A stretch of 64,000 nt of DNA from Paenarthrobacter sp. DKR-5 (GTDB lineage: Bacteria; Actinomycetota; Actinomycetes; Actinomycetales; Micrococcaceae), in the NCBI RefSeq assembly GCF_018531425.1, contig NZ_JAHBOI010000009.1:89310-153309 (forward strand), given 5' to 3'. The notes below the pieces were generated by a model. That model had not been told where the DNA came from. It saw only the letters and a list, made by a program, of their open reading frames with translations, and did no database searches. The position numbers were made by a program, and so were the translations under genes. Below are positions 8,207 to 16,636 of this stretch, piece by piece. Position 1 is the first letter of the stretch; every line of letters starts with the position of its first letter.

Positions 8207-9088
8207 TCAGACCCGGGTAACAGCGTTGGACAGCACACCGATGCCCTCAATGGTGATGGTCACGATGTCCCCCTCGGACAGGATGAAGTCCAGGCCCGGG
8301 ACGACGGACGTGCCCGTCGACAGCACTGCACCTTCCGGGTAGGTCTCCGCCCGGACCAGATATGCGGAAAGTTCCGCGAACGTCCGTTTGAGTTTGGCCG
8401 TCGACGTGTCCCCCTTCCATGCCACTTCACCGCGCCGGGCGATTTCCATCGTGATTCCTGCGTCTTGCGGGTCGGGCATGTGGGAGGCGAGACGGATCCA
8501 GGGGCCGATCGAGCAGCTGTGCCGGTACACCTTGGCCTGAGGCAGGTAGAGCGGGTTCTCGCCTTCGATGGACCGGGAACTCATGTCGTTGCAGATGGTG
8601 TAGCCGACAATGTCGCCTTCACAGTTCAGGACGAGAGCCAGTTCCGGTTCCGGGACGTTCAGTTCGGAATCGGTTCTGATGCCCGCCGGTCCCCCCGGTC
8701 CGGACACCCGCCAGCCGATCGCCTTGAAGAACAGCTCCGGCCGCTCGGCGTCGTACACCCGGTCGTAGATGTCCGCCTCGCTGCTCTCCTCCATCCGGGC
8801 TTCCTTGGAGATCTGGTACGTTACGCCAGCTGCCCAGACCTCCGTACGGTCGTCGACCGGAGCGAGGAGCTCCACCGGAGCCTCGGAGGCAAGGGGCGCT
8901 GCGTCAAGGGTCCGCAGGGCGTCGGCAATCCCGAGGGCGAGCAAGGATCCGAGTCCGGTTTCCGCGCCCAGCTCGCGCAATCCGTCCCGGCTTTGGTGGA
9001 ACCAGCGGACTTCCCCGGAAGCTGTCCGGGCTTTGAGCAGCGTTCCGAGTGGCGCATCGTTCGGGTCAAAAAGGTGATTCTTGGTCAT
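8207..9088 (-). CDS. FAH family, 2-keto-3-deoxy-D-arabinonate dehydratase-like
   Basis: 293-residue fumarylacetoacetate hydrolase-fold protein distinct from the FAH gene further down the operon. Landmarks are VWAAGVTYQISKEAR near residue 100, NVPEPELALVLN (Glu ligands) near 165, NDMSSRSIEGENPLYLPQAK near 190 and STGTSVVPG near 260. These resemble KdaD-type enzymes, which dehydrate 2-keto-3-deoxy-D-arabinonate to alpha-ketoglutarate semialdehyde. Its start overlaps the FMN dehydrogenase stop by 4 nt. An operon holding both a DHDPS-fold and an FAH-fold KDA-dehydratase-like protein could serve two stereoisomers of the acid (inference). Confidence 0.82.
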   Translation of the reverse strand: MTKNHLFDPNDAPLGTLLKARTASGEVRWFHQSRDGLRELGAETGLGSLLALGIADALRTLDAAPLASEAPVELLAPVDDRTEVWAAGVTYQISKEARMEESSEADIYDRVYDAERPELFFKAIGWRVSGPGGPAGIRTDSELNVPEPELALVLNCEGDIVGYTICNDMSSRSIEGENPLYLPQAKVYRHSCSIGPWIRLASHMPDPQDAGITMEIARRGEVAWKGDTSTAKLKRTFAELSAYLVRAETYPEGAVLSTGTSVVPGLDFILSEGDIVTITIEGIGVLSNAVTRV

Positions 9089-10395
9089 TGGATCGAGCTG
9101 CTTTCGAGGCTGGAAGCGTGGATGTTCACGTGGCGTGCGGCGATCTTCGACGTCGCGTCGAGCCCGAGAAGCTGGAGGCCCCGCCGGTATTCCGAACGCA
9201 GGATCTCGACTGCCCGTTCGACGCCGGCCTCACCGCCGGCCATCAGCCCGTACAGGTAGGCCCGGCCGATCATCACGGCGTCGGCTCCGTTGGCAACCGC
9301 GGCGATGATGTCCTGTCCATGCCTGATTCCGCTGTCCAGGAGCACGGTGGCGTCAGGACCCGCCGCCTCCCGGACCGCCGGCAGGATGTCGAGGGTTGCC
9401 GGAGTCCGGTCGAGCTGGCGTCCGCCGTGGTTGGAAACCACGACGCCGTCGGCCCCGAGCTCCATCACCCGGCGCGCGTCCTCGGGGTTTTGGATCCCCT
9501 TTACCAGGAGGTTGTGCGGCCACTTCTTCCGCAGCCATGCCAGGTCTTCGTACTCCAGGCCTGGATCGAACAGGAGGGCCGCGACGTCCGCGGAGGTTCC
9601 CGGGAAATCACGCACGGAGGCGAAATCAATGGGCGCGGTGGTGAGTTTGTTGATCCACCAGTAGGGGAAGCGGGACATGTCCAGGAAGGTCTTCACGGTC
9701 AGGGACGGCGGAATGGTCAGCCCGTTGCGGACGTCCTTAAGCCGACGGCCGCCCACTGCGGTGTCGATGGTCAGCACTACCGTCGTGCATCCCGCGGCCA
9801 GCGCGCGGTCCACCAGTTCGTTGTTCAACCGGTGATTGTTGGTGAGGTACAGCTGGAACCAGTTCTTCCCCTCCGGCGCGGCCTCCCGTACGCCCTCGAT
9901 GGCGGTGGTTCCCACCGTGGAGAGGGTGTACGGCAGGTTGTTGCGCTGGGCGACGCGGGCGACCGCCGCTTCGCCCTCGTGGTGCATCATGCGGGTGTAT
10001 CCGGTGGGCGCGAAGACAAGCGGGAAGTCGATGCGTTCGCCGAGCAGCTCGGTGGACAGATTCGGATCGACCACGGAGTTGAGGTTCTCCGGAATGAAGA
10101 CCGCGTCCCGGAACGCCTGCAGGTTCCGGGACGCCGTGACCTCGGCATCCGCCGCGCCGTCCACGTAGTCGAAGACAGCGCGCGGAGTGGTGCGGCGTCC
10201 GATGCGCCGCAGGTCCTCGATGGTGAGGGCGTTGTCCAAGCGTCGTTTGACCGGGTCCAGGACGGGGGCCCGGAACTGCAGCAGCTCACGCACTTCCGAG
10301 AGGCGGGGGAGCTGCCGGCGCACCGGCGCCCGGCCGTCCGGGACGGGGCGCACCTCGGCCCCGGCTGCTTCTTCCGTCGTTTCGGTAGTGGTCAT
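9085..10395 (-). CDS. FMN-dependent alpha-hydroxy-acid dehydrogenase (L-lactate dehydrogenase-like)
   Basis: 436-residue member of the lactate/glycolate oxidase family. It contains FDYVDGAADAE, APTGYTRMMHHEGE, the catalytic His loop VVSNHGGRQLD near residue 330 and the phosphate-binding LDSGIRHGQDI near 365. It oxidises L-2-hydroxyacids to 2-ketoacids with FMN, donating electrons to quinone or oxygen. I set the ATG at 10395 (MTTTETTE) because it overlaps the previous stop by 4 nt; an upstream in-frame start would lie inside the neighbour. In this operon it probably recovers the lactate or glycolate released by the FAH hydrolase (inference). Confidence 0.87.
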   Translation of the reverse strand: MTTTETTEEAAGAEVRPVPDGRAPVRRQLPRLSEVRELLQFRAPVLDPVKRRLDNALTIEDLRRIGRRTTPRAVFDYVDGAADAEVTASRNLQAFRDAVFIPENLNSVVDPNLSTELLGERIDFPLVFAPTGYTRMMHHEGEAAVARVAQRNNLPYTLSTVGTTAIEGVREAAPEGKNWFQLYLTNNHRLNNELVDRALAAGCTTVVLTIDTAVGGRRLKDVRNGLTIPPSLTVKTFLDMSRFPYWWINKLTTAPIDFASVRDFPGTSADVAALLFDPGLEYEDLAWLRKKWPHNLLVKGIQNPEDARRVMELGADGVVVSNHGGRQLDRTPATLDILPAVREAAGPDATVLLDSGIRHGQDIIAAVANGADAVMIGRAYLYGLMAGGEAGVERAVEILRSEYRRGLQLLGLDATSKIAARHVNIHASSLESSSIQ

Positions 10396-11366
10396 TTGAG
10401 TACCTCCGGGTTCACGATGTTGCGGGGCGCCCGCCCGGCGATGACATCCATCACGTTTTCCGCTGTCCGGCGCTTGAGCTCTTCCTGGGACTCCTCGCTG
10501 TACCAAGCGGCGTGGGGCGTCAGGACGACGTTCTGGAGTCCGAGCAGGCTGCTGGTGGACGGAAGCGGTTCTTCCTCGAACACGTCGAGCCCGGCCCCGC
10601 GGAGGCTCCCCGACTGGAGCGCTTCCACTAAGGCTTCGGTGTCCACAACCCCGCCTCGGCAGGTGTTGACCAGCAAGGCTCCCGGCTTCATGCGCGCCAG
10701 CACCTCCGCATTGACGAGATGGTGTGTGTGCCGGTTGAGGGGCACATGCAGGGAGAGCACGTCGGCGCGGCTGATGAGCTCCTCGAACGTCACCACCGTT
10801 GTGCCGTCCGGGCTGACGGTCCCGGGCGTCTGCAGCGGATCGAACCCGATGGTGCTGTAACCGACTCCCCGCGCCTTGCGGGCGGTGGCGGCTCCGATCA
10901 GGCCCAGCCCGACGACGCCGAAGACCCGTCCGGAAAGACGGTGCAGCGGCTGGGCCGGGGCCAGGGAGTAATCCCCCCGGCGCATCGCCCGGTCGAGGGC
11001 GGCAACCCCGCGGGCCAGGGTGAGCGCCAGAGCTATGGCGTGGTCGCTGACGTCCTCCGTGCCGTAGTCAGGAACGTTGCAGACCGCCACGCCGGAGTCG
11101 GTGGCGGCCTCCACATCCACAGTGTCCACGCCGACGCCGTAACGCCCGACAGCCTTCAGCTCAGGCAGAGCCTCGAAGACCTTGCGCGTGACGGGGGCGT
11201 ACTGGACCAGGATTCCCTGGGCTCCGGCCGCCGCGCGGATGACGTCCTCCTCCGTCCGGCAGTCGGCCCGGACCAGTTCCATGCTCCTCGACTCGGCGAC
11301 GGCCTCCTCCTCGGCGAGGGAGTCCTGGTCCCAGTCGGTGACGACGATGCGGGGCGAAGTGCTCAC
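10392..11366 (-). CDS. D-isomer specific 2-hydroxyacid dehydrogenase
   Basis: 324-residue NAD-dependent enzyme of the phosphoglycerate/D-2-hydroxyacid dehydrogenase family. The Rossmann motif GVVGLGLIGAATA sits near residue 150, the catalytic Arg in NTCRGGVVDTEAL near 237, Glu in the LDVFEEEPL segment and His in LTPHAAWYS near 285. The start is GTG at 11366, which overlaps the transporter stop by 4 nt (GTGA). Upstream in-frame starts fall inside the transporter and are unlikely. It would interconvert 2-ketoacids and D-2-hydroxyacids, e.g. glyoxylate/glycolate-type compounds. The ACT domain of SerA is absent, so it is catabolic rather than serine-biosynthetic. Confidence 0.85.
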   Translation of the reverse strand: MSTSPRIVVTDWDQDSLAEEEAVAESRSMELVRADCRTEEDVIRAAAGAQGILVQYAPVTRKVFEALPELKAVGRYGVGVDTVDVEAATDSGVAVCNVPDYGTEDVSDHAIALALTLARGVAALDRAMRRGDYSLAPAQPLHRLSGRVFGVVGLGLIGAATARKARGVGYSTIGFDPLQTPGTVSPDGTTVVTFEELISRADVLSLHVPLNRHTHHLVNAEVLARMKPGALLVNTCRGGVVDTEALVEALQSGSLRGAGLDVFEEEPLPSTSSLLGLQNVVLTPHAAWYSEESQEELKRRTAENVMDVIAGRAPRNIVNPEVLK

Positions 11367-12766
11367 AGAGCGCCTTCCGCCGCCGGTTCCGCCGCCCCAG
11401 CCCGCTCCTGCTCCACATAGCCGTACACCTCGGGAAGGATGTAGGTCGCCGCGAGGTAACCGGTCAGGGACAGCAACGCAACCAGGGCGGTGGCCAGGGG
11501 CACGCCGAGCGCGGTGAACATAATCGGGAAGAAGAAGATCGCGACGAATGAGGCGAGCTTGACGAAGATGTAACCGAATCCGGACGCTGTCGCGCGGTAG
11601 CGCGAGGGGGCGACCATGGAGGCGATCGTCATCCCGTTGGAGGCGTCCCAATAGTGGCCGAACATCAGGCCGGCCGCTGCCAGCGGGACCAAGGGCTTCC
11701 AGTTCACCTGCAGGAAGATGGCCGCCAGGATCAGGGAGACGAAGGCCAGGCCGTAGCCCACGCGCGCCACGCCCTTGTGTCCGATCTTCGGGGTGGCCAG
11801 CGGCGCCGTGAAACCGCCGATCGTCGCGATCACGTAGATCCCGGCGGTGAGGAAGTTGGTTGCCGTGATGCCGGATACTCCGGTGAGGATGAGGATGGTC
11901 GGCAGGTAGAACCCGAACGCGGCGAACTCCGCGCCCTGCATGGCGTTGGAGATCCAGGCGAAAATGGTCGCCCGGCGGCGCGTGCGGTCGGCCCAGATGC
12001 TGGCGAGGAAGTCGCGGGTGCGGGGACGGTCGATCGCGTAGTCCTGGTCGGGCAGCATGTCGAGGTCGTCGTTGAACATCTCACGCGAGACCTTCTTGGC
12101 CTGTGCGAACTTGCCGCGCTGGATCAGGGCGAGAGCGGTATCGGGAACGTCCAGGCGCATGACCAGCAGGGCGAGTGCGGGGACGGCGCCCAGTGCCAGT
12201 CCGAGCCTCCACAGCAGGGCGTGGTCCATACCCGTCATGTACAGGATGGTGATCACGATGATGGCGACGATCTCCCCGATGCCGAACATCATTTGCCACC
12301 GGTTGCCCATCACCTCGCGCTTGCCCTTGGGCATGCTCTCCATGATGTAGGCATAACCGGTCGAAATGTCGCTGCCCAACGGGAACCCGAGCAGGAACCG
12401 GATGATGACCAGCTGCCACATATCGGTTGCGAAGCCCTGCGCAGCGGCCAGCACAATGAACAGGATCATCGTGGCGAGGAAGACCTTCCGCCTGCCGAGG
12501 CGGTCCGCGATCCAGCCGCCGAAGAAGGCGCCAAGGAGAGCACCCGCCTGCACCGCGCCCGATGCCAGGCCGAGCATTGCGGGACTGGGGTGGAGGTCCT
12601 TGCTCACAAAAATCAGCAGAAATGAAATGGAGTAGAGGTCCCAGGCTTCAATCAGGATGGTGGAGATCATCAGCCACCCTGCACGGCGCCCGTCGCCGGT
12701 CCCCTCCTGGTTCAGCACGTGCTCGGCGGCACGGTCGCTGAGCGTCAACAGTTCTTTCTGGTCCAT
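11363..12766 (-). CDS. MFS transporter, sugar-acid porter of the catabolic operon
   Basis: 467-residue 12-helix major facilitator protein with GGWIADRLGRRKVF near residue 84 and the sugar-porter-like segment FLLGFPLGSDISTGYAYIMESMPKGKRE near 125-152 split by polar residues. It is the first gene of the operon. The start follows AAAGGAGCCGTT, a strong ribosome-binding site, and upstream lie a recognisable promoter and an IclR-type operator. Position and family indicate proton-coupled import of the sugar acid or aldonate that the downstream enzymes degrade. The gene is divergently arranged with the IclR regulator. Confidence 0.85.
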   Translation of the reverse strand: MDQKELLTLSDRAAEHVLNQEGTGDGRRAGWLMISTILIEAWDLYSISFLLIFVSKDLHPSPAMLGLASGAVQAGALLGAFFGGWIADRLGRRKVFLATMILFIVLAAAQGFATDMWQLVIIRFLLGFPLGSDISTGYAYIMESMPKGKREVMGNRWQMMFGIGEIVAIIVITILYMTGMDHALLWRLGLALGAVPALALLVMRLDVPDTALALIQRGKFAQAKKVSREMFNDDLDMLPDQDYAIDRPRTRDFLASIWADRTRRRATIFAWISNAMQGAEFAAFGFYLPTILILTGVSGITATNFLTAGIYVIATIGGFTAPLATPKIGHKGVARVGYGLAFVSLILAAIFLQVNWKPLVPLAAAGLMFGHYWDASNGMTIASMVAPSRYRATASGFGYIFVKLASFVAIFFFPIMFTALGVPLATALVALLSLTGYLAATYILPEVYGYVEQERAGAAEPAAEGAL

Positions 12767-12792
12767 AACGGCTCCTTTGCCGGCTACCCGCG

Positions 12793-12807
12793 TTCCGCTT
12801 GACGGAA
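12793..12807. promoter_or_regulatory. IclR-type operator (inverted repeat)
   Basis: TTCCG-CTTGA-CGGAA is a perfect 5-bp inverted repeat with a 5-nt centre, a shape and spacing typical of IclR-family sites. It lies 26 nt upstream of the transporter start, downstream of the predicted promoter, so a bound dimer would block elongating polymerase or a closer start. The divergent IclR gene makes this the natural target (inference). Confidence 0.55.
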
Positions 12808-12840
12808 TGGTGTTCGGGGTGATGGAATCATATAGGAAGT

Positions 12841-12869
12841 AGGTTAGGCACCCTGCATAGGCGTGTCAA
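12841..12869 (-). promoter_or_regulatory. Predicted promoter of the sugar-acid operon
   Basis: On the minus strand a perfect -35 hexamer TTGACA (12864-12869) is followed after exactly 17 bp by TAACCT (12841-12846) as -10. Transcription would start near 12834 and give a leader of about 70 nt containing the IclR-type inverted repeat. A second -10-like TATGAT lies closer to the gene. Confidence 0.5.
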
Positions 12870-12929
12870 TATCGCAGATCCTCCATGCCGGGCGGGAGTC
12901 GTGGGGCAGAACAAGGAAGTGGGCCAGTA

Positions 12930-13688
12930 ATGCCGGCAGGATCCGGATCCGGGGAGGGAGCTGCGCCCAGGAAGCTGCTCAAGCTGCTGGAAGCGCTGGG
13001 CAGCGCCGGGGGCCGCATTCAGTTGTCGGCTCTGGCGGCCGACGCCGGGATGGCGAAGTCCACCGCCCATCGCCTGCTCGCCGTGCTGGTGTCCGAGGGA
13101 TGGGCCGCAGTCCACGAAGGCGGTTCCTACGAGCTCGGCCCGCGGGCACGGGCGGTCGCGGCTGCGGCCATGCGCGACCCGGTGAACGCCAGCGTGGACG
13201 GAATTCTGCAGAGCCTCTCCGACGAGGTTTCACAGACTGTCCACCTCGGCCTGGCGGCCGGCGACCGTTTCATTTACACCCACAAGGTCGAGGGGCCGCA
13301 GGGCTTTGGCATCGCCTCGCACGTGGGAATGAAGCAACTGCTGCACAGCACAGCCATCGGCAAGTGCATCCTCGCGGGCATGGACGACGCGGAGGTGGCA
13401 GAACTCGTGCAACGCACCGGCCTTGCTGCCCGGACGCCCCGAACCCATGTCACGCTCGATGCCCTGCTGTCTGACCTCGCCGGCATCAGGGCACGGGGCT
13501 TCTCGCTCGACGAAGAAGAAAACGAAACCAATATCCGCTGCCTCGCCGTACCCGTCCAGGTCCGCGGCAAAACCATCGGCGCCATCAGCATCTCGACGGT
13601 CACACTGCTTACCGACCTCGACGCCGTCGTCGGCTTCGTTCCCGCGGCGCGCGCTGCGGCCTCACACATTCAGGACTGCTTGGCCTGA
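12930..13688 (+). CDS. IclR family transcriptional regulator
   Basis: 252 residues from the ATG at 12930. An N-terminal winged helix-turn-helix covers roughly 15-75 (LAADAGMAKSTAHRLLAVL), and the C-terminal IclR effector-binding domain contains GRKTIGAISI-like sequence (VQVRGKTIGAISIST) near 210. I prefer 12930 over 12885 because AAGGAAG sits about 10 nt before it. IclR proteins sense small organic acids and act as repressors or activators of adjacent catabolic operons. This gene is divergent from the eight-gene sugar-acid operon, and the inverted repeat between them is a likely binding site. Confidence 0.88.
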   Translation: MPAGSGSGEGAAPRKLLKLLEALGSAGGRIQLSALAADAGMAKSTAHRLLAVLVSEGWAAVHEGGSYELGPRARAVAAAAMRDPVNASVDGILQSLSDEVSQTVHLGLAAGDRFIYTHKVEGPQGFGIASHVGMKQLLHSTAIGKCILAGMDDAEVAELVQRTGLAARTPRTHVTLDALLSDLAGIRARGFSLDEEENETNIRCLAVPVQVRGKTIGAISISTVTLLTDLDAVVGFVPAARAAASHIQDCLA

Positions 13689-13775
13689 TGGACGGCCGCC
13701 CCACCCGGGTCTAGTCTGGCAGTACTCCAGACCGGCCAGGTCCGGACCCGGTTTCCGAGGGAGGAGTGAGGGAAA

Positions 13776-14189
13776 ATGCCTTTGGCACGCGACATCATGA
13801 CCCCCGGGGCGGCCTGCGCCGCCGAGCAGGACACGCTGGAGGCAGCGGCCCGGAAGATGGCTGACCTCAACGTCGGATCGCTGCCGATCCTGGACCCGGA
13901 GCAGCATCTCGTGGGGGTCGTCACGGACCGGGACATCGTCGTCAAATGTGTTGCACAGGGACGCGACCCGTCCGGTATGACGGCCGGTGAACTGGTGGAG
14001 GGACTGCCGGTCACCGTCAATGCGGACGACTCGATCGAGCACGCCATCTCGGTAATGCAGCGCCACCGGGTCCGCCGGCTGCCGGTGCTCCGCGGCGAGA
14101 CACTTGTCGGGATCCTCAGCCAGGCTGACATCGCCCGCTATTACCCGGACTACCGCGTCGGGGACCTGATCGCCGCCATCTCGAGCTAG
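13776..14189 (+). CDS. CBS domain-containing protein
   Basis: 137-residue cytosolic protein made of two tandem CBS motifs, about residues 5-62 (NVGSLPILDPEQHLVGVVTDRDI, split here by domain boundary) and 70-130 (RVRRLPVLRGETLVGILSQADIA). A CBS pair forms a Bateman module that binds adenosyl ligands such as AMP or ATP. Stand-alone pairs are common in actinobacteria and are often stress- or hypoxia-linked, but their partners are usually unknown. The ATG follows GGGAGGAGTGAGGGAAA, a strong ribosome-binding site. Appears monocistronic. Confidence 0.85.
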   Translation: MPLARDIMTPGAACAAEQDTLEAAARKMADLNVGSLPILDPEQHLVGVVTDRDIVVKCVAQGRDPSGMTAGELVEGLPVTVNADDSIEHAISVMQRHRVRRLPVLRGETLVGILSQADIARYYPDYRVGDLIAAISS

Positions 14190-14246
14190 GAGCAGTGAAG
14201 GAAATCCGGCTGGGATTCATCGGTCCGGATCGCTAATGTCGGGCGG

Positions 14247-14864
14247 GTGACCCTCCCGGAATCCCTTCTCGCCGTAGCAGCCGGACTGGGCGCCGGCCTC
14301 TCCCTCATTGTGGCCATCGGAGCCCAGAACGCGTTCGTGCTGCGCCAGGGCCTGCGCCGCGAACACATCCTCCCGATCGTGTTGATCTGCATCGCCAGTG
14401 ACGTGGTGCTGATCGCTGCCGGGGTTGCAGGGATTGGCGCCCTGACCCGCACAGCCCCCTGGGTGCTGCAAGTGGTCCGCTGGGCAGGTGCAGCGTTCCT
14501 CCTCGCCTACGCGGTCATCGCCGCGCGGCGGGCATTGCGACCGGGAGCACTCCAGACGGCGGGCTCCGGCGCGGCCGGCAGCCTGGCCGCCGCCGTCGGA
14601 ACCTGCCTGGCCATCACCTGGCTGAACCCGCATGTGTACCTGGATACTGTGCTGCTGCTCGGCTCACTGGCTGCCCCGCACGGTCCCGACGGACGGTGGC
14701 TGTTCGCCCTCGGGGCCGCGCTCGGCAGCACCCTCTGGTTCAGCCTGCTCGGTTTCGGCGCGCGGTTCCTTGCGCCGGTCTTTGCCCGGCCGCGTTCCTG
14801 GCGCATCCTCGATGGCGGCATAGCGGTGCTGATGGCCGTTCTGGCCGCCGGTCTGATGGTCTGA
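14247..14864 (+). CDS. LysE/ArgO family amino acid exporter
   Basis: 205-residue membrane protein with about six hydrophobic helices. It has the LysE/ArgO signature GAQNAFVLRQGLRREHI near residues 28-44 and the conserved TWLNPHVYLDTVLLLGS near 125-140. Family members export basic amino acids (lysine, arginine) across the cytoplasmic membrane. The start is GTG at 14247. Family members are often controlled by a LysR-type regulator, but the nearby LysR gene at 15755 is separated by an oppositely oriented decarboxylase-like gene, so control by it is uncertain. Confidence 0.88.
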   Translation: MTLPESLLAVAAGLGAGLSLIVAIGAQNAFVLRQGLRREHILPIVLICIASDVVLIAAGVAGIGALTRTAPWVLQVVRWAGAAFLLAYAVIAARRALRPGALQTAGSGAAGSLAAAVGTCLAITWLNPHVYLDTVLLLGSLAAPHGPDGRWLFALGAALGSTLWFSLLGFGARFLAPVFARPRSWRILDGGIAVLMAVLAAGLMV

Positions 14865-14870
14865 CCCGTC

Positions 14871-15608
14871 TCAGCCGGCCAGGTAGTCGTGCACCAATTC
14901 GGCGGGCGGCAGGCTCAGGTCGGTCAGGATGTGGCTTGACGAGACGATCTCGCGCACCGGCAGGTCGGACAGCGGCGCCAAAGCATGCGCGTGCAGTTCG
15001 AGCCGGGCGGGGCCGGTCCAGGCGCCGCGGATGGTCAGGTCCTGAATCTCGGTCCTGACGAGTTCCGCGATGCGGGGCTTGCCGTCGTAACCGGGCATCA
15101 GCTTGAGCATCAGCGTCGGAATGGCGATTTCGGCGCGCGCTTCCTCCGGATCCATCACGGCGTGCTTGAAGCCCATCGTCGCCGTGGCGACCCGCAGGCT
15201 GCCGTAGTCCAGGGTCCCGACGAGTGTGTCGGAATCGACGAACAGCCGCGGCCGGCCCAGCTTCTTCGGGTAGGCGCTGGCTTCCCGGCCGCCGGAGATT
15301 GCCGGCCCGTTGTCCAGGAACATGCTGTGGACATAATCCACGTCCTGGCCCTGGTACTTCACCCGCAGGACCTGCCCCGATTCGGTGTAATCACCCAGGC
15401 CCGAGCTGTCGGGCATCCGGATCACCTCAAATCGCACCAGCGGGTCCGCGACCTCCAACGGTTCGGGGACGACAGCCCGCAATGCCTCCGGGTCCGTGCG
15501 GTAGGTGATGTTCAGGTACTCCCTGCCCACGAACCGGTACGGACCCCGGGGATAGGCCCCACCTCCGAGAGGGGTTGCAATGGACTGGAGCACTTCATGG
15601 ATTTGCAC
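14871..15608 (-). CDS. Acetoacetate decarboxylase family protein
   Basis: 245-residue protein of the ADC family. The Schiff-base region reads GREASAYPKKLG near residue 110-120, with the lysine pair used by acetoacetate decarboxylase, and EIQDLTIRGAW follows toward the C-terminus. True enzymes convert acetoacetate to acetone and CO2; many paralogues act on other 3-oxo acids or are unassigned. It converges on lysE (6-nt gap) and diverges from a LysR regulator 146 nt away, so that regulator is the probable controller. Catalytic lysine is present, so I expect an active enzyme of unknown substrate. Confidence 0.83.
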   Translation of the reverse strand: MQIHEVLQSIATPLGGGAYPRGPYRFVGREYLNITYRTDPEALRAVVPEPLEVADPLVRFEVIRMPDSSGLGDYTESGQVLRVKYQGQDVDYVHSMFLDNGPAISGGREASAYPKKLGRPRLFVDSDTLVGTLDYGSLRVATATMGFKHAVMDPEEARAEIAIPTLMLKLMPGYDGKPRIAELVRTEIQDLTIRGAWTGPARLELHAHALAPLSDLPVREIVSSSHILTDLSLPPAELVHDYLAG

Positions 15609-15679
15609 AGCGATGCTGTCTTCCCGGCGCGCGTCGTCTGGCAGCCGTGCGGCCCGCGCACCGAGGTGCCGTGCGGCTC

Positions 15680-15731
15680 AAATACCCGCTCGACGCTAGG
15701 CGCGGCCGGCCCCGAAGTGAAATACCCGTTC
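15680..15731. promoter_or_regulatory. Direct repeat between the ADC-like gene and lysR
   Basis: AAATACCCGCTC (15680-15691) and AAATACCCGTTC (15720-15731) match at 11 of 12 positions and are 40 bp apart, about four helical turns, so they lie on the same DNA face. They fall in the divergent intergenic region. A LysR tetramer or another regulator could use them (inference). Confidence 0.35.
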
Positions 15732-15754
15732 CGCCGGATTCATACAATGGATGC

Positions 15755-16630
15755 ATGGATGTCGGGCTGCGGGACTTGGAACTGTTCATGGCCTTGGCCG
15801 AAGAAACCCACTTCACCCGCGCGGCGGCGCTCAAGGGCACCAGCCAGCCAACGCTCAGTCGCGCCGTCGGCCGGCTGGAGCGCGCCCTCGATGCCCGGCT
15901 CGTGGTGAGAACGACGCGCAGCGTGGCACTCACTCCCGCAGGCGAGCGGCTCCGCTCCGAACTCGCGGCCGTTCTGCCGCAGCTGGACGCGGCCATCCGC
16001 GCGGTGAAGGAGTCCGATGTTCTGCGGCTGGGCTTCACCTGGCTGCTGCCCAGCTCACTGACCAAGGACCTGATCGGCCGGCTCGAGAAGGCCACCGGCT
16101 CACAGGTGCAGCTCGTTCGCTGCGACGACCGCTGGGGCGGAGTGGCCGACGGGCGCACGGACGCGGCGATCGTGTATGCCGGAACGGGCACGGCGCCGTC
16201 GGTCCACACCGTGGAACTCACCACCGAGCCGCGCATTGTGGCTGTCGCGCGCGACCACCCGCTCGCGCGGAGGCGGAGGCTGCACTGGTCCGAGCTCTCC
16301 GACTATCCGCTGGTGGTCAATGCGGTCAGCGGCACGGTGGGCACCGACATCTGGCCCGGGGGCCGGCAGCCGGCCGTCGTTCTGAGCAGCCGCAACTACG
16401 ACGAAGCAATCGAAACGGTCGCGGCCGGCAGAGGTATCGGTGTGCTTCCCGCTTCCGGCCGGCAGCATCCCCACCCGGGTGTGCGCTACATCGCCGTTCC
16501 CGACGCCCCCGAGATCTCCCTCGAACTGGTCCTGCCCACCCATGCCCCGCACCCCTTGGCGGAGATACTGGAACGGCTGGCCCGCGAGGCACGCCCCGGT
16601 ACGCAGGGCCAGAGAGGGAAAAACTCTTAG
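15755..16630 (+). CDS. LysR family transcriptional regulator
   Basis: 291-residue LysR-type protein. The helix-turn-helix occupies residues 5-62 (RDLELFMALAEETHFTRAA, SQPTLSRAVGRLE) and the periplasmic-binding-like effector domain about 85-285. The ATG at 15755 gives the canonical N-terminus; the longer in-frame TTG at 15575 lies inside the ADC-like gene. It probably regulates the divergent acetoacetate-decarboxylase-like gene, as LysR genes usually do. The C-terminal domain is somewhat short and Arg/Gly-rich at the end. Effector unknown. Confidence 0.87.
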   Translation: MDVGLRDLELFMALAEETHFTRAAALKGTSQPTLSRAVGRLERALDARLVVRTTRSVALTPAGERLRSELAAVLPQLDAAIRAVKESDVLRLGFTWLLPSSLTKDLIGRLEKATGSQVQLVRCDDRWGGVADGRTDAAIVYAGTGTAPSVHTVELTTEPRIVAVARDHPLARRRRLHWSELSDYPLVVNAVSGTVGTDIWPGGRQPAVVLSSRNYDEAIETVAAGRGIGVLPASGRQHPHPGVRYIAVPDAPEISLELVLPTHAPHPLAEILERLAREARPGTQGQRGKNS

Positions 16631-16636
16631 CCGGAG

